Source of the DNA: Cellvibrio polysaccharolyticus
Lineage (GTDB): Bacteria; Pseudomonadota; Gammaproteobacteria; Pseudomonadales; Cellvibrionaceae
NCBI RefSeq assembly: GCF_015182315.1
Contig: NZ_PRDL01000001.1
Coordinates: 1,798,001 to 1,862,000 of the forward strand
Direction of reading: 5' to 3'
DNA length: 64,000 bases
The position numbers were made by a program, and so were the translations under genes. Positions 17,996 through 25,689 of the stretch are shown piece after piece; the stretch's first letter is position 1; every line of letters begins with the position of its first letter. The notes beneath the pieces were generated by a model. The model had not been told where the DNA came from, searched no databases, and was given only the letters and a program-made list of their open reading frames with translations.

Positions 17996-19144
17996 ATGAA
18001 AATTGTTGCCGATGAAAATATCCCGCTGGTGGATGCGTTTTTTGAAGGAGTGGGGCAGGTAGTGAAACGTCCTGGGCGCCAGCTCTCGGCGGCGGATGTC
18101 AACGCTGCTGATGCGCTGCTGGTGCGCTCGGTTACACTCGTCAACGCTACCTTGTTGGCGAATGCGCCCTCGGTTTCTTTTGTTGGTACTTGCACCATCG
18201 GCATTGATCATCTGGATACCGATTATTTTCAGGAGAACCATATTACCTGGTCCAGTGCGCCTGGCTGCAATGCCTTGTCCGTGGTGGAATATGTTTACGC
18301 GGCTTTATGTCATCTTGATGTGAATTGGCAGGGTAAGAAGTTTGGCATTATCGGTTGCGGCAATGTGGGCGGTCTTTTATATCGCCGCTTGAAAGCGCAG
18401 GGGATGGATTGCTATTGCTACGATCCTTTATTGACCGCAGAACAAAACCCGGATTTATATGATCTGGACACGGTATTGTCCTGCGACATCATCAGTATGC
18501 ACACGCCTTTGACCAAAACCGGTGCGCATCCCAGTTTTCATTTGATCGGTGCAGCGCAGCTGGCGCGCTTGAAACCCGGTACGGTTTTGCTGAACTGTGG
18601 CCGCGGCCCGGTGATTGATAACCAGGCGCTGCTGGAATTTTTGCAACAACCTAATGACGTGCGTGTAGTGCTCGATGTGTGGGAGCCGGAACCGGTTATC
18701 TGCCGTGCGCTGCAGGAAAAAGTGAAAATTGGCACACCGCATATTGCCGGCTACAGTTACGACGGCAAACTGAACGGCACCGAGATGATTTATCAGGCGC
18801 TGTGTCGTCACCTGAAAAAAGATCCGGAAGTCACGCTCAAGCAGCTGGTTCCTCCGTTGGCCGATAACCGCCGGGTATTTGCCGACGGTGATAGCTGGGC
18901 AGCGCTGAAACAATTAATTGCCAGTATTTACAACATTGCCGCTGATGACGCCGCCATGCGTGCACTTGCTCAAACAGCGGGTGCGGATGATGAGGTGTTT
19001 GGTCGCGGGTTTGATAATTTGCGCAAGCAATACCCGGTACGCCGTGAATTCCATAATTACCTTGTTGAATGCCCGGACAACTCGCACGTTGTGTCCTGGT
19101 TGAACTCGCTGGGTTTTAACACCGTCACCCGCGAGAGCAAGTAG
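17996..19144 (+). CDS. pdxB: Erythronate-4-phosphate dehydrogenase PdxB
   Basis: 382 residues. It oxidises 4-phosphoerythronate in the DXP-dependent pyridoxal phosphate pathway. It is a D-isomer 2-hydroxyacid dehydrogenase: MKIVADENIP start, NAD-binding GIIGCGNVGGLL (about 120-131), catalytic Arg in NCGRGPVID, Glu in DVWEPEP and His in GTPHIAGYSYDGK. The C-terminal dimerisation domain typical of PdxB is present. I chose ATG 17996 because the extra nine codons upstream do not fit the family start. Confidence 0.97.
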   Translation: MKIVADENIPLVDAFFEGVGQVVKRPGRQLSAADVNAADALLVRSVTLVNATLLANAPSVSFVGTCTIGIDHLDTDYFQENHITWSSAPGCNALSVVEYVYAALCHLDVNWQGKKFGIIGCGNVGGLLYRRLKAQGMDCYCYDPLLTAEQNPDLYDLDTVLSCDIISMHTPLTKTGAHPSFHLIGAAQLARLKPGTVLLNCGRGPVIDNQALLEFLQQPNDVRVVLDVWEPEPVICRALQEKVKIGTPHIAGYSYDGKLNGTEMIYQALCRHLKKDPEVTLKQLVPPLADNRRVFADGDSWAALKQLIASIYNIAADDAAMRALAQTAGADDEVFGRGFDNLRKQYPVRREFHNYLVECPDNSHVVSWLNSLGFNTVTRESK

Positions 19145-19148
19145 CGAT

Positions 19149-20135
19149 ATGAGCAGGCAAGTTATTATTGATCAGGTGCAGGCATTTCTCGCAGCACAAA
19201 ACCCTGCCGATCCTCAGGTTGATAGCCGCCGTTTATTCCACGGTCGCGGGCAGTGTTTTGCGGGTCTTGAATTTATCTGTGTGGATTATTTTCAACCGGT
19301 CATTTTAATGACCTGTTTTCGCGAGCCACCGGCAGGGTTTGTTGAAGCGCTGAGCAATGGGCTGCAACCGCTGGTGCAGCCGGGCTTGTTCGATACCCTG
19401 GTGGTACAACATCGCTATCAGCAAGGCGCGCCCGCTGACGTTCTGTTTGGTGAACTGCCCGGGCAACCGCTGGCAAACCGCCAGGGGCTGCAATTTTTAC
19501 TGTCGCTGTCGTCCCGACAAAACACCGGCTTTTTTCTCGATATGGAGCCGGGCAGGGCGTGGCTGGCGCAACATGCGCACGGTAAGCGAATTCTTAATTT
19601 ATTTGCCTACACCTGTGCTTTTTCCGTAGTTGCGGTGGCCGCCGGTGCCAGCCGGGTGGTCAATGTGGACATGAGCCGCAGCGCCCTGGAAACCGGCCGA
19701 CGCAATCATCAGGTCAACGATCTGCCGGGTGAGCGCAGTGAGTTTATGACTGAAAACATCCTCAAATCCTGGGGTCGTATTCGCCGTAAAGGGCCCTATG
19801 ATCTGGTGATTATTGATCCGCCGTCTTACCAGCCGGGCAGTTTTGTAGCGCTGAAAGATTATGTGCGAGTGATTCGACGGATTCCCGAGCTGATGCCGGA
19901 TGGCGGGTTGGTGCTGGCGTGTTTGAATGCGCCGGAAGTGGGCACGGCTTTTCTGGAATCGGCTTTTGCCGAGGCTTGTCCGGGCAGTGAGCTGATCACG
20001 CGCCTTGAACCTTCTGCGGATTTTCCGGACGTAGATGCCGAGCAACAACTGAAATTGCTGGTGTTTCAATACCAGCCTTTGCCGATCAGTTCAGCAGCGG
20101 ATGAGCCAGAATTGTCTGCACCGCTTCTTCAATAA
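19149..20135 (+). CDS. Class I SAM-dependent methyltransferase, RlmI/RlmK-like
   Basis: 328 residues starting four bases after pdxB, so probably co-transcribed. The C-terminal Rossmann domain has RILNLFAYTCAFSVVA (motif I region), VNVDMSR (acidic loop) and VIIDPPSY (NPPY-type catalytic motif). This places it in the group of 23S rRNA cytosine/guanine methyltransferases, but it lacks an obvious PUA domain, so the target is uncertain. Its last 50 bases overlap the convergent gene on the minus strand. Confidence 0.8.
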   Translation: MSRQVIIDQVQAFLAAQNPADPQVDSRRLFHGRGQCFAGLEFICVDYFQPVILMTCFREPPAGFVEALSNGLQPLVQPGLFDTLVVQHRYQQGAPADVLFGELPGQPLANRQGLQFLLSLSSRQNTGFFLDMEPGRAWLAQHAHGKRILNLFAYTCAFSVVAVAAGASRVVNVDMSRSALETGRRNHQVNDLPGERSEFMTENILKSWGRIRRKGPYDLVIIDPPSYQPGSFVALKDYVRVIRRIPELMPDGGLVLACLNAPEVGTAFLESAFAEACPGSELITRLEPSADFPDVDAEQQLKLLVFQYQPLPISSAADEPELSAPLLQ

Positions 20136-20547
20136 GGCGGGATGACTGGCTATTTAGCGCGGTTCTGAGCCATTCAATATGGGTCAGTGAAACGTCTGGC
20201 AGGGCAGTGTCGGTGTTGGTATCGGTGGAAAAATGCCGGTCTGACGCGGCTACCGCCAGCGTCACGGGCGAAAACAGAATAACCAACGCCTTGCGGGAAA
20301 GGGTGGTTTGATCCAACGCTTCCTGGCGGATGGTCGTGGCATAACGGATAAGCCCGGTTTCTGCCAGCCATAGCATGGTGCTGAAGCAAGATTGAAAACG
20401 TGCTGACGGCAGCCCGAATTCATCCGGTGTATTCGGGCCGCTGATATCGTCGGCGTAGAGAATAATCGTATTCGGGAAGTGGTTGTACAACTGAACCAGA
20501 ATACGTGCGGTGTCGCGGTAAAAATCGGTCATGTGCAAATCAGCCAT
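20086..20547 (-). CDS. Conserved hypothetical protein
   Basis: 153 residues, cytoplasmic. The N-terminal part (DTARILVQLYNHFPNTIILYADDISG) and the middle (FSTMLWLAETGLIRYATTIRQEAL...LSRKALVIL) suggest a helical, winged-helix-like fold. I cannot assign a family. The ATG at 20547 has GGTAAAA upstream; a second Met is at residue 6. The 3' end overlaps the methyltransferase gene tail-to-tail by 50 bases. Confidence 0.65.
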   Translation of the reverse strand: MADLHMTDFYRDTARILVQLYNHFPNTIILYADDISGPNTPDEFGLPSARFQSCFSTMLWLAETGLIRYATTIRQEALDQTTLSRKALVILFSPVTLAVAASDRHFSTDTNTDTALPDVSLTHIEWLRTALNSQSSRLIEEAVQTILAHPLLN

Positions 20548-20579
20548 TTTTACCGGACACCTTTCGCTCGGGTTTGTAC

Positions 20580-21797
20580 TCAGGCTTGAGTATAGCGTTC
20601 AAGGAAGTAACCCAGGCGTTCAATCGCGCGCGTCAGGTCATCTTTCCTCGGCAGGAAAACAATCCGGAAGTGATCGCAATTCGGCCAGTTAAACGCTGAG
20701 CCCTGAACCAGCAGGATTTTTTCCTGAATCAGAAAGTCGAGCACCATTTGCTCGTCATTTTTGATTTTGTGGCGGTTAAGATCAATTTTCGGAAACAGAT
20801 ACATAGCGCCTTTCGGCTTGACGCAGGAAACGCCAGGCAACTGGGCAATTGCGTCCACAGCGGCATCGCGCTGCTCGCGCAAACGGCCACCTTTCACAAT
20901 CAGCTCGTTGATGCTCTGGTAGCCGCCCAATGCCGTTTGCACCGCATACATGGCTGGCACGTTGGCACACAGCCGCATGGACGACAGCATTTCGATGCCT
21001 TCAATGTAGCTTTTTGCATAATGCTTGGCTCCGCTGATCACCATCCAGCCGGAACGGAAACCCGCCAGCCGATAGGCTTTGGACAGGCCGTTGAAACTGA
21101 CACACAGCACGTCCTGAGCGAGCCGGGCCATGGGTACGAACTCGGCGTCGTCATACAAAATTTTGCTGTAAATTTCGTCAGAGAAAATAATCAGGTTGTG
21201 GCGGCGCGCCACCTCTACGATTTGCTCCAGTAATGCCTGGCTGTAAACCGCACCGGTCGGGTTGTTGGGGTTGATAACCACAATACCGCGGGTATTGCTG
21301 GTGATCTTTTTCTCAATATCGGCAATGTCCGGGAACCAATCTGCCTCTTCATCACACAGATAGTGAACGGCTTTGCCGCCGGCCAGATTTACCGCGGCAG
21401 TCCACAGCGGGTAGTCGGGCGCAGGCACGAGAATTTCGTCGCTGTCGTTGAGCAGCGCTTGCATGGCCATGACGATCAGTTCGCTGGCGCCATTGCCCAG
21501 AAAAATATCGTTAATATCCACGCCGGGGATTTGCAGGCGCTGGCATTCCTGCATAATGGCTTTACGGGCAGCAAACAGGCCGCGTGACGCGGTATAACCT
21601 TCGGCATCGGGAAGGTTGCGAATCACGTCCTGGATAATTTCGTCGGGGGCGGCAAAACCGAAGGGCGCAGGGTTACCAATATTAAGTTTCAGGATGCGTT
21701 GACCTTCTTCTTCAAGACGGTAAGCATGCTGGAGAACCGGGCCGCGAATGTCATAGCAAACACCGGCAAGCTTGTCGGATTTCTTAATGGTGTTCAT
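20580..21797 (-). CDS. alaA: Glutamate-pyruvate aminotransferase AlaA
   Basis: 405 residues, PLP-dependent class I/II aminotransferase that makes alanine from pyruvate and glutamate. The landmarks are NIGNPAPFGF near the start, NPNNPTGAVYS, SDEIYSKILYD and the PLP lysine in FNGLSKAYRLAGFRSGW (about residue 240). The length equals E. coli AlaA (405). It is monocistronic and divergent from msrB. Confidence 0.95.
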   Translation of the reverse strand: MNTIKKSDKLAGVCYDIRGPVLQHAYRLEEEGQRILKLNIGNPAPFGFAAPDEIIQDVIRNLPDAEGYTASRGLFAARKAIMQECQRLQIPGVDINDIFLGNGASELIVMAMQALLNDSDEILVPAPDYPLWTAAVNLAGGKAVHYLCDEEADWFPDIADIEKKITSNTRGIVVINPNNPTGAVYSQALLEQIVEVARRHNLIIFSDEIYSKILYDDAEFVPMARLAQDVLCVSFNGLSKAYRLAGFRSGWMVISGAKHYAKSYIEGIEMLSSMRLCANVPAMYAVQTALGGYQSINELIVKGGRLREQRDAAVDAIAQLPGVSCVKPKGAMYLFPKIDLNRHKIKNDEQMVLDFLIQEKILLVQGSAFNWPNCDHFRIVFLPRKDDLTRAIERLGYFLERYTQA

Positions 21798-21875
21798 TTG
21801 CAGTAAGATGCCTTTATACCTGAATAAAGCTTGGAATCATCAAGGTTCGCAGGCGGTTGTGTCAAGGAGTTCATC

Positions 21876-22280
21876 ATGTCTGATCAAGAAAAGTTTGGCG
21901 ATGAATACTGGCGTCGCACGCTGACGCCAGAGCAATATCGCATCTGTCGCCAGAAGGGCACAGAAGCGCCTTTTACCGGAGAATACTGGCAGGTTTTTGC
22001 CGATGGTATTTACCGCTGCCGCTGTTGTGGCGAGCCATTATTTGATGCCGATACCAAATTTGATGCGGGCTGCGGATGGCCAAGTTTTTCCGCGCCGATT
22101 GCAGAAGAAAATATTCAGGAAGAATTTGATAGCAGTTACGGTATGCGCCGCACCGAGGTGTTATGCAAAAAATGTGGTGGTCATCTGGGGCATGTCTTTC
22201 CCGATGGGCCAGCTCCCACAGGGTTGCGATATTGCATCAATTCGGCATCCGTTGTTTTGAAAGACAAGCCGGCGTCCTGA
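21876..22280 (+). CDS. msrB: Peptide-methionine (R)-S-oxide reductase MsrB
   Basis: 134 residues. It reduces methionine-R-sulfoxide in proteins. The catalytic Cys120 lies in RYCINSASV and a likely recycling Cys66 in AGCGWPSF. Four zinc-binding cysteines form CxxC pairs (48/51 and 97/100). AAGGAG lies seven bases before the ATG at 21876, which decides against the longer frame starting at 21831. A strong terminator follows. Confidence 0.97.
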   Translation: MSDQEKFGDEYWRRTLTPEQYRICRQKGTEAPFTGEYWQVFADGIYRCRCCGEPLFDADTKFDAGCGWPSFSAPIAEENIQEEFDSSYGMRRTEVLCKKCGGHLGHVFPDGPAPTGLRYCINSASVVLKDKPAS

Positions 22281-22296
22281 ACCCATGGTGCAAAGT

Positions 22297-22330
22297 AAAA
22301 CGGGAGCTGTTTGGCAGCTCCCGTTTTTTT
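22297..22330. terminator. Bidirectional terminator after msrB
   Basis: AAAACGGGAGCTG and CAGCTCCCGTTTT form a 13-bp stem around a TTTGG loop, followed by a T-run. It also ends three bases before the stop codon of the convergent gene at 22333 and can serve both. Confidence 0.9.
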
Positions 22331-22332
22331 GA

Positions 22333-23097
22333 TCAATCGTAAATCTGTTTCTTTTTCCAATTTTCCTCTCCGGCAAAACTCTCCCATTCCTTACTGGCGG
22401 GCTCCTGTTCCGGTTGTTCAACCGGTGGTGGGCTGGATGTTTGCTTTTCCAGGGCTTCGATGCGCTGGCTGATTTTCTCAATAAATTTATCGTACTGATT
22501 ATTGCCGTTTTCGGCTTCCATGGATTTTTTCGCCTGCAGCAGGTGATGAATCGCCAGCCGGGGTTTGCCCAGTTGCTGCGCCTGACGCGCCTGCAAGGTA
22601 AGGGCATCGACCGTAATTTGTAAAATCAGACGTTTTACCTGGTCATTGAGTACGGCGGCTTGTACCGGATTGATCTGTTTGGACGCTTCCTGGGAAACAA
22701 TAAACCGATGCAATTCCTGTAATTGCTGACGAACTTCTTTAATCTGTTCCAGACTTTCGAGTTTGACGCGCTGTTGTGGCGCAGACTGCTTCAGCGTCGC
22801 CAGCTCGGCGTTGTAAAGGGCAAGGTCTGCTTTATGCGTACTGTTCTCCGGCTCAAGGCGCACCAGTTCTTCGCTGGTGGTGATCAGTGCGCGGTAAACC
22901 AGTGCGCCCAGCTCAGAGGGTAAAAACCCTGGCGGGTAGCCACCGGTCATATGTTTGAAATTGCGTTCACGGGTTTTGAGTGCGGTAACCAGGCGCTGTC
23001 GCTGCACTTTACGCTGTTGCAGGTTATAGGAGATAAACCGGTAGCTGACCATCAGTACCAGCAGAGCGATGATGCCCGAGATAATGTATAGCGACAT
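22333..23097 (-). CDS. Membrane-anchored coiled-coil protein, function unknown
   Basis: 254 residues. One N-terminal transmembrane helix (about 3-22) is followed by a basic segment and a long helical, coiled-coil region rich in Gln, Leu and Glu (about 70-220). The C-terminus is Pro/Glu-rich and ends in a charged EENWKKKQIYD tail. The topology suggests a cytoplasmic coiled coil tethered to the inner membrane. I do not recognise a named family. Confidence 0.7.
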   Translation of the reverse strand: MSLYIISGIIALLVLMVSYRFISYNLQQRKVQRQRLVTALKTRERNFKHMTGGYPPGFLPSELGALVYRALITTSEELVRLEPENSTHKADLALYNAELATLKQSAPQQRVKLESLEQIKEVRQQLQELHRFIVSQEASKQINPVQAAVLNDQVKRLILQITVDALTLQARQAQQLGKPRLAIHHLLQAKKSMEAENGNNQYDKFIEKISQRIEALEKQTSSPPPVEQPEQEPASKEWESFAGEENWKKKQIYD

Positions 23098-23288
23098 AGT
23101 TATATTCTTGCGCGATGCAGTAGGTGAGCGGCGGTTATTGAATCGAGTATAGCACCAATCATGATGTTGAGTTTGGCGACTTGCAAGACCATATTGATTA
23201 ATTAATCGCAGATTTGCTCATTGTTCGTACGTAAAAGGCGGCTTCTCTAAGTTCTTGTTTCCAAAGTTATAAATATTTTACAAAAGTG

Positions 23289-23317
23289 TTGACAGCCTAT
23301 CGGATGAACCCTAAAAT
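23289..23317 (+). promoter_or_regulatory. Promoter of the tRNA-Glu/tRNA-Gly operon
   Basis: TTGACA (23289-23294) and TAAAAT (23312-23317) are separated by the optimal 17 bases. A GC-rich discriminator (GCGCCCC) follows, as in stringently controlled stable-RNA promoters. The tRNA-Arg promoter in this window shares TAAAATGCGC. Confidence 0.85.
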
Positions 23318-23358
23318 GCGCCCCACTTCAAGCGAGTAACGAAGTTTGAAGGTTCCGG

Positions 23359-23434
23359 GTCCCCTTCGTCTAGTGGCCTAGGACACCGCCCTTTCACGGC
23401 GGTAACAGGGGTTCGACTCCCCTAGGGGATGCCA
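23359..23434 (+). tRNA. tRNA-Glu (UUC), copy 1
   Basis: 76 bases including an encoded CCA. The acceptor GTCCCCT pairs with AGGGGAT (one G-U pair). The anticodon loop CTTTCAC carries TTC, and the T loop GTTCGACTC is normal. Confidence 0.97.
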
Positions 23435-23435
23435 T

Positions 23436-23511
<76 letters not shown>

Positions 23512-23557
23512 ATTTTTTGGGTCCGGAAGTAGTAAAAGTTAGTGTGCATTATCCTGT

Positions 23558-23633
23558 GTCCCCTTCGTCTAGTGGCCTAGGACACCGCCCTTTCACGGCG
23601 GTAACAGGGGTTCGACTCCCCTAGGGGATGCCA
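23558..23633 (+). tRNA. tRNA-Glu (UUC), copy 2
   Basis: Identical in sequence to the copy at 23359 over its full 76 bases, with the same anticodon TTC and encoded CCA. It follows a 46-base spacer after the first tRNA-Gly. Confidence 0.97.
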
Positions 23634-23635
23634 CT

Positions 23636-23711
<76 letters not shown>

Positions 23712-23751
23712 AATTGTGATTTGTTAATTTCATTGAAATTTGCAAATTGAT

Positions 23752-23788
23752 AAAAAAGCCGAAAGATTATGTCTTTCGGCTTTTTTTT
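23752..23788 (+). terminator. Terminator of the tRNA operon
   Basis: AAAAAAGCCGAAAGA and TCTTTCGGCTTTTTT form a long perfect stem with a short TTATG loop and a T-run. It separates the tRNA operon from the ABC-3C cassette. Confidence 0.92.
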
Positions 23789-23892
23789 GCGTGTTCGCTC
23801 CTGAAATAAGTTTACATCTTGGAGATCTATTTTGGAAAAGATTATCTCTTCGGTATTAAGCGAACCCAGCGTGATTATTTCCTTGTCTTTAA

Positions 23893-23911
23893 TTTGATCT
23901 TGTCGATCAAA
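23893..23911. promoter_or_regulatory. Inverted repeat upstream of the ABC-3C cassette (possible operator)
   Basis: TTTGATC (23893-23899) and GATCAAA (23905-23911) are perfect 7-bp arms around TTGTC. The half-site GATCAAA recurs at 23951 and, with one base changed, near 24000. It lies 70-90 bases before the first gene, where an operator is expected. No regulator gene is in the cassette. Confidence 0.45.
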
Positions 23912-23984
23912 TCGAGATGATGCTCTGTTACAATTTTCTACGATAATGTGGATCAAATGCAGTACGAAGGAGGCGCTGGAAAGA

Positions 23985-25199
23985 GTGACGGATAACATTG
24001 GATCAAACACTATTCATGAAGCGACAGCTGCAGCGCTAGGCTTTTATTTTCAGAGCCAGTTTGCGTTACTGACGCTCATTTCGCAGACGGCCAGTGAGGC
24101 CGCTGTAGCGGTCGAGCGTTTGGACGATGTTGAGCTAAAGGTCGATGGGCAACACCTGTTGTATCAGCTCAAGCACTCTATCCAGAGTAATCCTCCTCCT
24201 GTTACTCTCGCATCCGTGGCGTTCTGGAAAACCATCAAGGTGTGGATCGACGTCCTACCTCTTGTTTCCCTCGCGGATACCACATTCCACCTTGTTTCAG
24301 TTGGCAAAGTGCCAGTTGATTCACCGCTAGCGGCTCTGTGCGATCCGAACAGCGACCGCGAAGCCCTGCTGCTGGCGATGGAAGAAGAGGCAGATCGAGT
24401 AATCGCCGAGCGAACTAAAGCGAAGGCGTCGGGCGCCAGGCTTCCGCATTCTGCTAGGGCACCTGGGTGCGATGCTTTTCTTAAGCTTGACCTCAGCGCC
24501 AGGTTGAGCATGCTGCGCCGAATGATTATTCAGCAGGACAGCAAGACCATTGGGCAGATACCTGCTGAGATTGCCAAGCGGTTGCATATCATTCCTCGCC
24601 CACAACGGCAGCAGGCAGCGGAGCGCCTGTTGCAATGGTGGGATCAGCAAGTCGTATTCAGCTTCTGTGATAAGCGTGAACGAGTCATTCAGCGTAGCGA
24701 AATGGAGCAGAAAATATGCTCCATCATCTCGGATCTGGAGGATGGAACGCTGGTCGCCGAATTTGCAAACTTTTCGCAACCTGAGGGTTACGAGCCCGAT
24801 GGAATGCTGACTCGCCAAATCGAGCTTGTGAACGGAAGGCCTTCGGATATCGCAAAGGCCATCCGCGCACAGTGGCGAGCCAAAGAGCAGCGATCCAGTT
24901 GGATCAACAATAATCCGCAAATGCGCTCGACAATCGCGAGCTACGACAGCGTGCTCACCGAGCGCTGGTCTGATCGCCATACCCAGATGGTGGAGGATTG
25001 TGCTGACGTTGAACAGGCTCAGGTTGAAGCAAGGGGGCTAGAGCTTCTGCGCTGGACTCATGAGCTCGCGCCAAATCAAGTCGAACCTATCGCTCATGGC
25101 TGGAGTGCGCATTACTACATACAAGGCACTTACCAGGTGCTTGCAATCGATCTTCACGTGGGCTGGCACGCAGACTACCTGAAGCTTCTCAAGGATTAG
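23985..25199 (+). CDS. ABC-3C system effector component with nuclease-like N-terminus
   Basis: 404 residues from the GTG at 23985, which has a perfect AAGGAGG 11 bases upstream; an ATG 13 codons earlier (23946) is possible. The N-terminus (AALGFYFQSQFALLTL, then Glu44, Asp48 and QLK at 61-63) resembles the Cap4/DUF4297-like restriction-endonuclease fold, with the E...D...QxK pattern of PD-(D/E)xK enzymes. The rest is helical, and the C-terminal part (WTHELAPNQVEP...GTYQVLAID) fits the C-terminal domain shared by ABC-3C effectors. The predicted role is DNA cleavage on activation by the ATPase; the activity is inferred. It is the first gene of a tight three-gene cassette. Confidence 0.75.
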   Translation: MTDNIGSNTIHEATAAALGFYFQSQFALLTLISQTASEAAVAVERLDDVELKVDGQHLLYQLKHSIQSNPPPVTLASVAFWKTIKVWIDVLPLVSLADTTFHLVSVGKVPVDSPLAALCDPNSDREALLLAMEEEADRVIAERTKAKASGARLPHSARAPGCDAFLKLDLSARLSMLRRMIIQQDSKTIGQIPAEIAKRLHIIPRPQRQQAAERLLQWWDQQVVFSFCDKRERVIQRSEMEQKICSIISDLEDGTLVAEFANFSQPEGYEPDGMLTRQIELVNGRPSDIAKAIRAQWRAKEQRSSWINNNPQMRSTIASYDSVLTERWSDRHTQMVEDCADVEQAQVEARGLELLRWTHELAPNQVEPIAHGWSAHYYIQGTYQVLAIDLHVGWHADYLKLLKD

Positions 25200-25203
25200 A
25201 GCA

Positions 25204-25689
25204 ATGAGGATTGCCCACGACATCTTTGCCGAAACCAATCCGGCTTATTGCGCTTGTCTGCTGGCCACTTTCGTCCGAGCTTATCGCACCCGAAGTGGGT
25301 CAGTGCCAGACATCACATTGTGCTACGCCGCTCTGCCTTTGGCGCTGTCTGGAGACTTGGCTCCAACGTTCGAGCGCACCAATCGCAAGACCGGATTATT
25401 GGAGTGGCTGCGTCGCAGTCCCGTTATTCATATTTGTCTCGCTGATCGGGTGAATGGGTCGTTGGACATCGTTACGGAGGCGATCAGGTTTGCCTGTTTC
25501 AGCAAGCTATTGGCAATTAATACAGAGGGCAAAGTAGCCCTTGGCACCTCATCTGTACCTAGGCTTCTCAAGGTACAGCTCACGCAAGACACTCAGAACA
25601 TTTTCGACAACATCGACCACCTTGGTCATTGGTTTGCCTTGGCGGGCTCAACAAGGACGGTATTCAACCTGATGGGGCTCGAGCTATGA
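25204..25689 (+). CDS. ABC-3C system middle component
   Basis: 161 residues, starting four bases after the effector gene and overlapping the ATPase start by four bases (ATGA). The opening DIFAETNPAYCACLLATFVRAY and the later PDITLCYAALPLALS are typical of middle components, which are thought to bridge effector and ATPase in these systems. There is no signal peptide or membrane segment. The molecular role of this family is not established. Confidence 0.8.
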   Translation: MRIAHDIFAETNPAYCACLLATFVRAYRTRSGSVPDITLCYAALPLALSGDLAPTFERTNRKTGLLEWLRRSPVIHICLADRVNGSLDIVTEAIRFACFSKLLAINTEGKVALGTSSVPRLLKVQLTQDTQNIFDNIDHLGHWFALAGSTRTVFNLMGLEL

